NCBI RefSeq assembly: GCF_000002985.6
Contig: NC_003281.10
Coordinates: forward strand, 8,060,001 to 8,124,000
DNA length: 64,000 nucleotides
Direction: 5' to 3'
Source of the DNA: Caenorhabditis elegans
Lineage: Eukaryota > Nematoda > Chromadorea > Rhabditida > Rhabditidae
The stretch's first letter is position 1. The number at the start of each line of letters is the position of its first letter. The notes beneath the pieces are model-generated. The model made no database searches, was not told the origin of the DNA, and saw only the letters and a list, made by a program, of their open reading frames with translations. The position numbers and the translations under genes are program-made. Positions 12,110 through 23,785 of the stretch are shown here, piece after piece.

Positions 12110-15100
12110 TTAAACAGTTGTTAATGATGGGCTTTGTCTTCTTTGCTGCTCAATTTGATGGAGGTATCTGCAAAACGTGTTAATTTATGGAGCTTTGAGC
12201 ATTTTCCATCAAAACTCACTTCAAAGCTCTTTTCGCAGCAGTAGCTTTCGCGATTCGATAGTTCCTTCCCATTCCAGTGAATCTCATGTTATTAACAACC
12301 TCGACTGTAACTCGAACTTTTCCACTCTCGAGAATTCGTTCCATTTTACTGAATCGAACTTTGCTCTGCTCGAACTCCATAAGCTCTCGAATCGGTGATC
12401 TTGGTGGGTTCGCACAGCACAATTCAATAGTCCCGCGCATCATGTGGAAAATCACTTGCCAAGTGGTATCCAAATTACGTCCAGAGTCGAGATAAATGGC
12501 GCCAGCTACTGATTCAAATATGTCACCCATCGCTTTTGGAACTTCAATATCCTCTTCTTGGCCTTCATCTATTTCTTCCTCAGTAGTCACCATATACATC
12601 TAAAAATTTAAATTAGTTTTACAGTTTTTAATAAATTGTTCACTTAATATGAACGAATTCCCTTTGCAATTTTCAACAATTTTTGTGAGAGCTTTCCCTA
12701 CCTCAGCATTGAAATTAGTATCGAAATTGCGCTCCGAGCACAGCTTAACAAATTTCTCAATCATGTGATAAAGCCCTGGGCACATAGCGATGAAGTGCTG
12801 AAGTTATGAGAAATGTTAACTAAAGTTAAAATGAAAACTTGGAACCTTTTGAAACTCGAATTTCACTGCTAACGACGCGAAAATTGTATTATTGACGAGA
12901 GCTGATCGTAAATCAGTGAGAACACCCGGACTGTATTGACGAGAATCTTCAAACAAATATCTGGTGATCATATAGTCGAGAACAGCGTCTCCGAGGAATT
13001 CTAATCTTTGATAGCATCCTGTGACACGATTATTGATGTACGAAGCATGTGTGAAAGCTTGAACAAGATAAGCACGTTCCTTGAAGCGATATCTGTAGAA
13101 GGAATTGCATTTTTGGAACTTCTAGCTCAATTAAAAAAATAAAAACAAACCCAATTTTCTCTTCCAATTGTGTAAACTGGAATTGCTGCCACAAATTGTT
13201 CAAGAAATTTAGAGAAGCATTCGGATTGGTCGGAGTGTCAATGAATCGTAGAAGAGGTGAAGGTACGTCACTCTTCTGATCTTTTTGAATTACTTTCAGT
13301 CCCATCCAATTCATCACCTAAAAATTGAAAATATCAGAATTTATCCGTCAAAAACGAAACAAAAACCTTCAGCGTTGGATTAGGTCCCAACGTCAGCAAA
13401 TGTACTCCGATCAAAGCTTCGACTGCGTCAGCGATTGATTTATCCGAAATATGCTGTTGGGTGAGCAAGTTGTAAGGAAGTGGAGAGATATCATCATTAC
13501 CAACACGGGCTTGCTGGAAATATCACGATTTTAATAATTCGTTATAGATTAAACTTTAACTACCTTTGGGAATGTAATAGTCTCTATTCCATCGGTAGTG
13601 CTTTTCGAGACATCACCACCAATGTCCCATCCAGTTTTATTTTCAGGTTTCTCTTCAATCACTTGTCCATCCAAAATTCGTTCAATTTCATTATCTTTCT
13701 CTTCTGCATCATCAGTGTTAGGAGCTTTGAAGTCGCAAGTTGGAATATAGCTGGAACAAAATAAGATATATGACTACAGAATCACAATTTGAAAAAAAAA
13801 ACTCACCATGGTGGCAGCCAAGAATCGTGAGCATCGAATTTATTTGCAACAATCAATTGAGGTATTCCCAATTTCTTGCCCAGTCGATACAAATTGCAAT
13901 TTGAAACTTCTTTACTACGTGCAAACGACAATTTTCCTTCATGTTGATCAAGCAACGTGTGATAGAGATAATCGGTAGTAGCAAACTTCAAGAAAGAGTC
14001 TCCGATTGTTTCGAATCTCTCTAATGACATTCCTGAAATTTATATCATTTACTATATATAAAGCGCTTATTCTGTGTGTCCATAGTTTGTAGTCTATGAA
14101 GTCTATGTAGTCTGTGAAGTTTTGGCTTCTGTGGGGATAGTGAGTTGGAGTTAGTGTAGGGATATAGTTGGGGTGCTGTAGTGGCTCAAGAGTGGTACGG
14201 TAGGAATACTGTAGGGTTACGGTAGTTTCAGAAAAATTAGTTTTCAGCCCCAGAAGTCGGGGGCCGCGCCGGAGGTGCGGTCCACGGCTGGTTAAATATA
14301 ATATATTTTACTTCGCAGATCATTTGAAGAACTAGAAATTTTCTCGATTTTTTTTTTGGAATTTTGACGAAAGTTTTTAATAATTTTTTTTTCATAGATA
14401 ATATTTTTTCTTCATTTTCACATTTTTATTTCAAATACTTTCCTATTTTGCAAATATTTTTTTGTTTTGAGCTAAAAATTTGAAGGTTTCGAAATTAATC
14501 CAAAATCTACATTTTTGTTTTTTGACACTTTTCGTGTTTTTTTACAATTTCAATTTTATTTTGTTTTTCGATCCAAAAACAATTTTTTGTTAAAACTTAC
14601 CATCTGCAGCATTGGAAGTAGTAAGAGCAGTTAACAAAAGACATGGAGATACTCCTAATCCAATATCTGAATCAATATGTGACACGTATTCCTCTGATCG
14701 TTGTCTTATAAGTCGTCCATTTATTGCTTTACTTTCTTTTTCAAAAGAGAATGAACGAGACTTTTCATTTATAGCAACTGGCAAAACTTCACAGTTTTCC
14801 CTTTCGAGTACATCAGTTTTAGCTGCATTGTCGTCTATTTCTTGTTTTTTCCGGGCTCCAATTGACAACTCTTCAATTTCTTCATCTATGGTTTTCGGGA
14901 AATTTGTTGGTGTATTCTGAAATTTTTTTTTTTCATTTTTTAAATTATTTATTATTTACCTCATCCTCTTGATTTTCTTGATCATCTCCATAATCTTCTA
15001 AATTCACAGTATCCTCCAATCTTCGCGGTTTCTCCATATCTTCTGACATTTCTAGAGCTTCAAGTCGCTCTTTTGCTTGTTTCAGCAAGTCATTTTGAAG

Positions 15101-18100
15101 TTTCTTAAACTGTTCTTCTTCTTTTGTCAATTGTTTTGGAGGTGAAACTGTCGATTCTTGTACAGTTTGAGAAAGGGAAGACGAAGCAGTAGATGGATCA
15201 AAAACTCTTCCGACATCAGCCATCAGTGCCTGCACATTCAAACCACCTGGTCCACCGAGAATTTGCTGGAAAAGACTCTTCGTAGATGGTAAATGTTTTC
15301 TAATTGAAACTTACGAAAGGCATGGGACTATTATCTGGTTCAGGTCCATCCCAATCTCCCCATCCGCTTGGAACAATAGACTCAGATCCTGACCATGCAC
15401 CAATTCCATTTCTGTTAGAAGTGAGCCTGGCTGTGTAATCATGCATTACAAACGGCAGTTCATCGTCTTCATCGGATATATTCCCATCATGAAGTCCTGA
15501 AATTCAGATGATTATTAAATTGTTTTACCAAATATGTTCTACCTTGTGTTAGTCCTACAGTATCCTGATCTTCACCGTCCATTCTATCATCTCTTGAACT
15601 AATTTCTACACCAATTCTGACTGCCTCTTCTGGATCCCAAACTCCAATATTGAATAACTCCTCACCATCGTCAATCTTATCATTTTCTCTCGTCTCTCTT
15701 TCTTGATCTTCAATCGATTTTTGATTTAAATCTCTCAATTGTTGAATTTTCTTAACGATTATCGTTTGTTTCTCTTCATATTCGGTTGCATATGCCAGAG
15801 AATTCCATTCAACATTATCATCCAGTTTAGTTTTCTCTTTTCCAAAAGCTTTCACCAAAATTGTTTCTCGAAGTTCATCAGTCAACAATAACTGATTAAC
15901 ACGATAGAAAATACTTGGCAGGGCTGCTATAACATTCCAAAGAGTCGCAGAGATAGGATGAATGTCCATCAATTCCGGTACAAGGATCTGACGTTGTGAA
16001 GAGTGTGGAACGGAAGTATTCGACTCTTTTGAATCAGAAGCAGATGCTTGAGGAATATTTGACGTTGAGGAGTTACTCACAGTTCTTGAACGACGTGGTT
16101 GATTTTGAATTCGAGGTTGAAGAAGGTTAAGACGACTGAAAAATTTAAATATGAATATTTATGACTTTTTGGACAAGATTGACAAAATAACTTACGTAGA
16201 TGTGAAATCTACATCCAATAAACTTTGATTCTGATCATAAATCTCTAATTTATATTTCTTGATGAAATACTCGTTAAACGTTTCGAAGTGCGTATCCGGG
16301 AATTTCGACGACGGCCTCCATTCTGGTAGAATTTCAGCAACATAGTAGAATACAGGCTGTTCCAGATTTCGATACCACGGCATTACGATCGCATCCTTAT
16401 AATCTTCAGCGTTGAATTTGTATTGACGACGAACTTCATCTTTTGGAATACGTGGCATATTTTCCATGTTTGCAACTACTTCCGATACATATTTCATGTT
16501 GATTGTGTAGGACATATCATCTTTTCCTATAACTTGAGTTCATTTTTATACTGTAGAATTTTTTTTTTTGAAAAAATTATCCTTATAATTTAGTAGACAT
16601 GCTTTAATTTTGAAGAAATATCTGAATATGACGTAGAACATACGCTTGTTAAGTGGAACAATCAACGTGTTCAATGGTGCATTTGATGTTCCATCGAATT
16701 CCAAATTTCCCGTTTTACACATTTGAAGAACTTGTGTGAACAAATAATTATGGAACAGTTGAATCTCTTGAAGCTGAGCAGCGGTTACGGTAGTCTGAAA
16801 TTTAGGAATTGTAAAAATAGATAAGCTCATTTTCAGGTGAAAACCTTTTTCGGTGCGACAATCAATCGGACTTTCATATTTCCTTGTCGAAGAAACACTG
16901 GGAATGGTGGGATCTACAAATAAATATTATTAGCTATCAAACAGAAAAATGTACCTTTGGTATCTCTTTTGCGCTCAGAAATCCGAAGCAATATTCATAA
17001 TTAAATGGATCTTCAAACTTTCGTCTTTTCGGGTTCAACGTAAGTTCGGCTTCCCGGAAACGTTCCAATTCGAATGCATAGATGAAACATTCCTTATCTG
17101 CTTCCACGAAGGATTCATTGAGAGCACGAGCAATCTGTAAATTTTTAATTATTTTTACTTAATTATCACTATTACTTTTCCGATAATTAAATTATTTTCA
17201 TTGAATTGAGCGACTTTTAGAAAATCGAATATACGAAAATACCTTTTTGTCATATAATTGCTTTCGTTTTGATGATCCAACTTTAGCAGCAATTCCAGGT
17301 GCATACTCATCCGGCTCCTCATCAATATGTTCTAATAATTTGGCAATCGACTCTCTTCCTTTTGGAAGTAAATTATCATCGAGTTCTCCTTCTAAATGTA
17401 ATTGTCGACATGCTTCAAGTGCAACTGCCATCTGTGCAGTCTTCTTATTTGGCATTGGATTTTTGAGCACAATTGCATGTTTGATCGGTGAGTTAATTGG
17501 AAGAAGAAGCTCTGCACAGTATTTGGTCACTCCATTCTCTTCAATTGGAATGATTTGATTGTGTGGAACAAGACGAGTGAAGATATCGGAAGGAAGCTTC
17601 GAACAATATCTGGAAGATTACCAATTGTTTGTATTTAGCTGTTGGATTAAACTTCTAAAGTGAAATTATTAATATACCTATTAATTAATGCGATAGCAGT
17701 TGACATTTTCAATGTTGCACCAGTTTTTTCAACAACATATGGTTCCATTTGAGAATCAACATCAAATTCTTCAAATCTATCCGAATCATCTTCAATAGGA
17801 TTGTTGACTGTACGATGGCGGCTAAGAAGAATCTTAATATCATTTTTTAAACAATTGAACTGAAGATTCCAATATTACTTTTTCTATTTGCTGGAAATCT
17901 TTCAAATCACTATCACACGCCGCAGTATCTTTCTCCTCAACAGTGATAACATATCTTGATCCAGCTCGCCGAGCTCTTCCCTTTGACTGAACGTATGATC
18001 TCATGTCAAGTGGTCGATCAAATTTAATCACAAGATTACATTGTTTAACATCTACACCTTCTTCAAGCACTGATGTAGCGATAAGACAATTGATTTCATT

Positions 18101-20274
18101 TCGATGGAAACGGCGAAGAACCTAAAAATTATATTTAGACAATGATAATTTAAACATAAATTTACTTCAGTTTGTCGTTTATGTAATCCTTGACTATCCG
18201 AACTCGCCAAATTTCGTCCGCTGGCTCCAACGACGTAATCCGGGTTCACAAACTTGAACTTAGGCTCCCATGATTTAATATGACGCATCATAAGCTGAAA
18301 ATTTACAATATATTACCGTAACATTCATATAAACCTACAAGTAACGAATATGCAATGTACCGTTGATCGACAAAAATAATGGCTGATAAATGTTCTGCTT
18401 TTTCTAACTTCATTCGTTCTTTTTGAAATTCGGGGTTGAAAGTTTCTAGGATTTCGAAAAGACGTATGACACGTTGAGGAACATATGGACGGAGAGCTTC
18501 AATACTTTTGATTTTCTTCATCTAAATTGGAAAAAATTGGTGTAATTAATAGTTGATTGCTTACACTGGAAGTTGGAAAATGCTAACTTGGAGTTCAATA
18601 TAGAATAGTAATTTTAGATTAAAAGTGTTATTGAGGATCATTCCAAAAATTCAGCTGCGTCCGAGCAGTTTCACCCCTTTTGAAAAAACTTTCAACTTAA
18701 AAAAAGTGTTTCCAAATATTCGTAAATTGTTTTTAAAAAACATATAGCATTCAAGCTTCAGCCCATAATTCTCAAAAAGCCATGAATTGAGCTACAATCT
18801 TACAATTTGAAATCTTGCTCAAGATTTGTAGCTCTCTTGGTGAGTAGGGAGTTACGAACTTTTTCGAATGATAACACTTTTTTGTCGAAAAATTGCTATA
18901 CCATAACGATACTTCGAGGTACCATTTTCCAACGTCTCTTGTTAGGTACGCACCTCCGGTTCCAACAATCTTTTAATCGTAATCATAGATGTTTTTGCCA
19001 TATTCAAAAACCGCAACGTCTTATCCGGTAGCACTTGAGATTTTATAATTTTTCCCAACTCTTTCTCCCAAACTTGAGCCGTTCGCCATGCCGCCCAAGG
19101 TCCCAGTTGACGAAAAACAGCTCGCGTCGTCTTGAGAGAATCTTTAATCGGTCTACGAGGATCCAAATCTAGATCTGGATGAAATTCTGTTGTGGTGTTC
19201 ACAAAGGCTACAGTTTCATCAAATATTTCTATAACTGTGTCGAAATTCGGAATACCCAGGCACCCAATTTCAAAGTCTTTGCAGATGATCACAACTTCAT
19301 AGGGTTTCGCACCGTATTTCGAGAGCTAAATTAGTTTTATTGGAAACAAGTCTTTGTTTGTCTTTTTTAAATCATACCGAGACTAAATCACTAGCTGTCT
19401 CTATAACACTGTCCATCGCAGATTCCAACTTTTTTAACTGTTCCATTAGTTTTTCCGGCGCAACTTTCGCTTTGATAAGACTGGCTGTGAGTCCTAATAC
19501 ACGTGGGACGGGTTTGTCTGAAAAAATATTTCCGTATTTTGAAGCGAATTCGAAGTTTCACCATTAATTCCTCAATACTTACCCTTTTTCAATAACTTAT
19601 AATCGACCATGATGCTTCTGTATGGATGTTGAGAACCGAGAGCATGATGACATTCGTCAAAGATCAGAACACACATGTCTTCAATTTTCAAGTACGCATG
19701 TCGAATCAAATCAAGAAGGCATTGAGCTGTGATCACAACAACCTGAAATATATATGCTCGATAGTTCAGCTTCGTATTCTCACTCACATGGTGCCTCTTC
19801 ATGAACTGATCACATTGTTCTTTGCTGTCCCATAAACCACTACTTGTCTGTCCGTGGACCTGACCAACTTTGAAACTTGTGTGAACTTCGATGTGGATAG
19901 CTTGTTGTTCAACGAGGTTTACTGGAAAAAATGATGTTTTAGAATAAATCTTGTTTTTTTTTGTCAATTATTCACTTTACTGGCCAGCTGGCTTATTTTT
20001 AATAGACGAAATTACCTTTCTCTACAACAAAAAACGCTCGTTTTCCACCCTGATCCAATGGTGCAAACAATTGAACTCCATATTCTTTCAGCAGTAGAAC
20101 TGCAATGAAAGTTTTTCCTGAACCAGTGCCTAGTTGGACGATTGTGTTCTTTTTTGTCGCTTTATCCAAAAGTTCCACCTGAAAATCGATTATTTTTAAT
20201 TTATTTTGCTACTTAAAAATTACCTGGTAGTCCCTGGGGTTAAAACATTGTAAATCAGCTCTTACCCTGACCAT
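12110..20274 (-). CDS. dcr-1: Dicer ribonuclease
   Basis: Twenty-seven exons sum to exactly 5733 bases (1910 aa plus stop). Reading 5' to 3' on the minus strand, the first are 20224-20274, 20016-20178, 19788-19921, 19583-19742 and 19378-19517; the last are 12846-13092, 12702-12797, 12220-12599 and 12110-12167. Domains in order: DExH helicase with Walker A GTGSGKT (34-40) and DECH (145-148); helicase C domain with KGRARRAG in exon 9; Dicer-dimerisation fold (exon 11); PAZ (exons 14-16); RNase IIIa with [11 protein letters not shown] (about 1410); RNase IIIb with [12 protein letters not shown] (about 1690); C-terminal dsRNA-binding domain (exons 26-27). Family knowledge: it cuts long dsRNA and pre-miRNA into small RNAs. 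A TTTTCAG ends 7 bases before the ATG, a likely trans-splice site. Intron 9 seems to end in AAG (see findings). Confidence 0.97.
14033..14600 (-). other. Long dcr-1 intron with repeat-like insert
   Basis: Most dcr-1 introns are about 50 bases; this one is 568. It contains a tandem 10-base motif (variants of AGTCTATGTA) at 14088-14122 and a GC-rich patch at 14255-14295 reading GGGGGCCGCGCCGGAGGTGC and onward. The remainder is T-rich. It looks like an inserted repeat followed by ordinary intron DNA. Confidence 0.5.
18522..18953 (-). other. 432-base dcr-1 intron 6
   Basis: A second over-long intron in dcr-1, between helicase exons 6 and 7. I see no ORF, tRNA or clear inverted repeat in it. The text is less T-biased than usual introns and may be an old unrecognisable repeat. 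Confidence 0.4.
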
Positions 20275-20651
20275 TATTGGTCTGAAAACAGGGAAAATTG
20301 ATAATGTTCAAAAATTACAATAAAAAATAATTGCCGCTGACTGCCCCGTAGTATGCGCTCTACTGAACCAATGTCTATGTCTCTTTCATGGGAACATTCA
20401 AAAGACGGAGGAAAAGTGGAATCGACAGAAATTTGAAAGAAAATACTCTGAAAAATCGTGTGAAAAAAAAGAAACAAACATTTTTTCGTATAATTTTTAA
20501 AGGAACATTTATTCGCGGTTTTTGTGGAAATGTAGTTTCCGAGACCCCAACCTTCGTTTTAAGCATGATCCTTTAATATATACAGTTTCTCACACATTTG
20601 TCATCGTTCTCTTCTCGTATCCTTGCTGAAATTATTTTAACCATTTCGAAA
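20275..20651. promoter_or_regulatory. Divergent promoter region of dcr-1 and apc-2
   Basis: Only 377 bases separate the two start codons, so both promoters must lie here or overlap the neighbouring gene. On the minus strand TTTTCAG (acceptor at 20282-20284) precedes the dcr-1 ATG. A less AT-rich patch at 20336-20420 (CTGCCCCGTAGTATGCGC and onward) is the best candidate core. No TATA box is evident. Confidence 0.6.
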
Positions 20652-23608
20652 ATGTCCATTTTTGACAGAATGACTACTTCGAAAGAGGCTGCGATGAAGT
20701 ACAGGTATGGAATTTTTGAAAATGAGTTCCGTAAAGACAGTTTTCAGACAATTTTGCGTCTCAAAGAAAAAAGAAGTCTGGGATGCTCTGATATATCACG
20801 CAAAATACGCAAAAAATATTGAAAAAGTTTATGATATGACGACAGTTCTGCAACGAGTACAGCAAGAATGCCTGATGGTGAGTTTTAAAATTTTTAAATC
20901 CAATCAAGAACAAATTAGCCTTATTCTCAATTAAATGCTCTGAAAAATCTTCTCCTTATGGAAAACGGTCAGAAAATAGAGGTGTAACAAGCTAATGGAA
21001 AATAATTTCAGTTTGCATTGGAAAAAGGCGTTGGTCAACCGGATATTCGCGATGCTGCAGAGCTCATCTTCCCACTGGCCATGCAGAAAGTTGTTATCAA
21101 AGTTCTCAGACCTTATTTTATGTCGCACTTCACTAATTACAGACGTATTTTTTTTTCATTCAGCCCCAGTTTCCAATAACATTTTTCAGTTGCCATGTAC
21201 CTTCCTCATCGAAAAATCGATCATGGAATCGATTTAAACCAAGAGCTGTGGACACCAGAAAAAAAAGAAATATGCGGGCAATATGTTCAAGATTTTAATC
21301 CTTTTGTCAATGAATTGTGGGTAAAGCCTGACTTCCTAAATTATATATAACATTTTCAGAAAAACTGGAATTCTCAATGCAAATCGTCACATGAACGCAG
21401 CACTTTCAGTGTATATTCGCGAGCTTGCTGCAACATTGGTGATGCACGAGAAAGCGGCTTTTGACAATGAGCTGAGATGTTCAATGTTTCAAGAAATTAT
21501 GGAGAGTCTGAGGATTTGGTCAGATCAAGTAACAATGCAAGACGCATTCCATTTAATTAGTGACACTATTTACAAAGATGTCTTCCAAATGCTTTCCAAA
21601 AACGTGAGTTTTTAAAAAAATTTGGAACCTAAAAAATATTTTTTGTAGGCATATGAAATGATCGCCGTAGATTTTCCAGTAAAATTTCGCAGTCTCATCA
21701 CAATGAAATATTGCCTTTTGAGAACTAATAATCATGGGAGAGTCGATTTCACAAATTACTTGATAGATCAAGTTAACACAAAACTTCTTGTTGCATGTAA
21801 GTTGGTGAGGGGAATTATTTAAAACTTAAATATTTAAAATTTCAGCGGTTGATACAAAAGACATTTTGAAAGCTTATGCGGCGTGCGTAGAATCTCTTCG
21901 TGAAATGGACAATAGTTGCGTGGTTATGCATAAAGTTTGTGGAGTTATCAGAGAATATTTGAAGTAAGCTATTTCCTGATTGTTTAATTATATTTAATTT
22001 TTTTTTCAGAAGGCGACCTGACACTGTACAACAAATTATCAGTTACATTACTTCTAATAAGAAAAATGAACTGGAAAAAGATATGGTAAGCGTGTACTAA
22101 AAAAACGTTTTCTAACACTTTTCAAGAGCTTACAGTCTAAAACTGTTCGATCGGCAATGATGGACGAGGAAGAACTGAAAGGTGTCAACGATGATTTTTT
22201 GCCAGAAAATATGGAGACGCTTGGATGGGAAAACTGGATGCCTAACCCAACTGATGCTACTGTTGGTTAGTGATTACAGATAAAAACTCACGGAAGTTCA
22301 ATGACAATTCTCTCAAATTCAGTAAAAGTTATTAAAATGTTATTCTTATTTTCAGGTGATGGAGCACCCGGGCATCAAGGTGTTGACGTCTTCAATATGC
22401 TTGTCTCTGTATATGGATCCAAAGAACTTTTTGTCAAAGAATATAGAAATCTTCTTGCTGAACGACTTTCGAGTTCGGACAACAAAGATGTAAGTACTCT
22501 TTTCGTTTTCAACGAAGTCTATATCTTTTTTAGCCTGAATTCGAGAAGCGATACCTGGACTTGCTGAAACTGAGATTCCAATACAGTGAGCTACAACATT
22601 GTGAAGTGATGCTTCGGGACGTTATTCATAGTCTCGATATTGATAAAAAGTTTGAAGACATGAGTGAAAGAAGCGCTGGAAATTATGATGTTCCGATTAT
22701 TCCAATTTCTGCATGTATCATCTCAAGTCATTATTGGCCAAAGTTGGAAACTGAAAAAACAGAAGCGGTGAGAATATTGCAACAATGTTACAATATGAAA
22801 AATTATTTCAGTTAATGCCTCAACCATTGCAAGCTGCGATGGACGTTTACCAAGAAACTTATCTGGACGTGAAGCGCGACAGAAAATTAGAATGGTTAAG
22901 AAGTGTTGGGTAAGTTTCATTTGTTGAATTATCATGTGAATTTTAACTTTTTAAAGATGTGTAGAGGTTTCTATCAATATCGATGGAGTTGAAGTAGATC
23001 GAACAATTCCAAATATGTACGCTCTTCTCCTCTTCTTGTTCCTCGAAAAAGAAACATGGACAACTGCTGAAGTAGTCGAGAAAATGGGAATGTCAGTGGT
23101 TGTGACAAGAAAACGATTGGAATGGCTGGTTAAACAAGGATTTATTTGCATGGTAAAATAGAAAATTATTAAGTTATCATATAATTTCATTCTCAGAATC
23201 CCATTATCAGTAGCGACACGTGGACATTGACCCGGAATCCAAGTGGAATTTCCATCGTTCGACCAGGCACACCGGACCTTGAAGACGATGAAGATGTGGA
23301 ACCGGAAGAGAATTCTGATATGGTTGATGCTTTAGAACAATATTGGGGATATACTAGAAATTTCATTGTAAGTAAAACTTAAAATATATAAGAATAAAAA
23401 AATCAATTTTCAGGCCAATCATGCACCTAACGGAGAAGTGAAAGCGGAACGGATGCATCGTGTCTACCGTATGTTCGGTTCTCCAACTTCTGCAGGACCC
23501 ACTCTTGATCATGTTTCCGCGTTTTTGCAAAGAAAAGTTGCGCTGGGACTGCTAACCTGCATTAATGGGTCATATCGTATCATTCAGGAAAAGAAAGACG
23601 GCGAATAA
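20652..23608 (+). CDS. apc-2: Anaphase-promoting complex subunit 2 (cullin-like)
   Basis: Fifteen exons join in frame to 728 aa: 20652-20704, 20748-20877, 21012-21144, 21190-21316, 21360-21603, 21649-21796, 21846-21963, 22010-22085, 22136-22265, 22356-22489, 22534-22767, 22812-22909, 22957-23152, 23197-23367, 23414-23608. The cullin homology region is around residues 390-605, with the typical stretch YGSKELFVKEYRNLLAERL. A winged-helix C terminus follows (about 665-728), as in APC2 proteins. Family knowledge: APC2 is the cullin scaffold that pairs with the RING subunit APC11 in the ubiquitin ligase driving metaphase-anaphase transition; C. elegans apc-2 is needed for meiosis I. Intron 12 appears to end TTAAAG rather than TTTCAG. 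Its 3' end faces the next gene with 177 bases between stop codons. Confidence 0.93.
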
Positions 23609-23785
23609 CTTCTTTCATTTTATAATCTTGAAATTTTTTTTTTCTAAATTTAAACAAAGCTGGTATTTATGATGATCTAATTCTATAAAATATTTCAAAA
23701 CAATTTATTAAAAAACAACAAAAAATGGCACAGTCGATTTTGAGATTCAAGAGGATCCAAAGAAATAAAAAAATTTAAACAAAAA

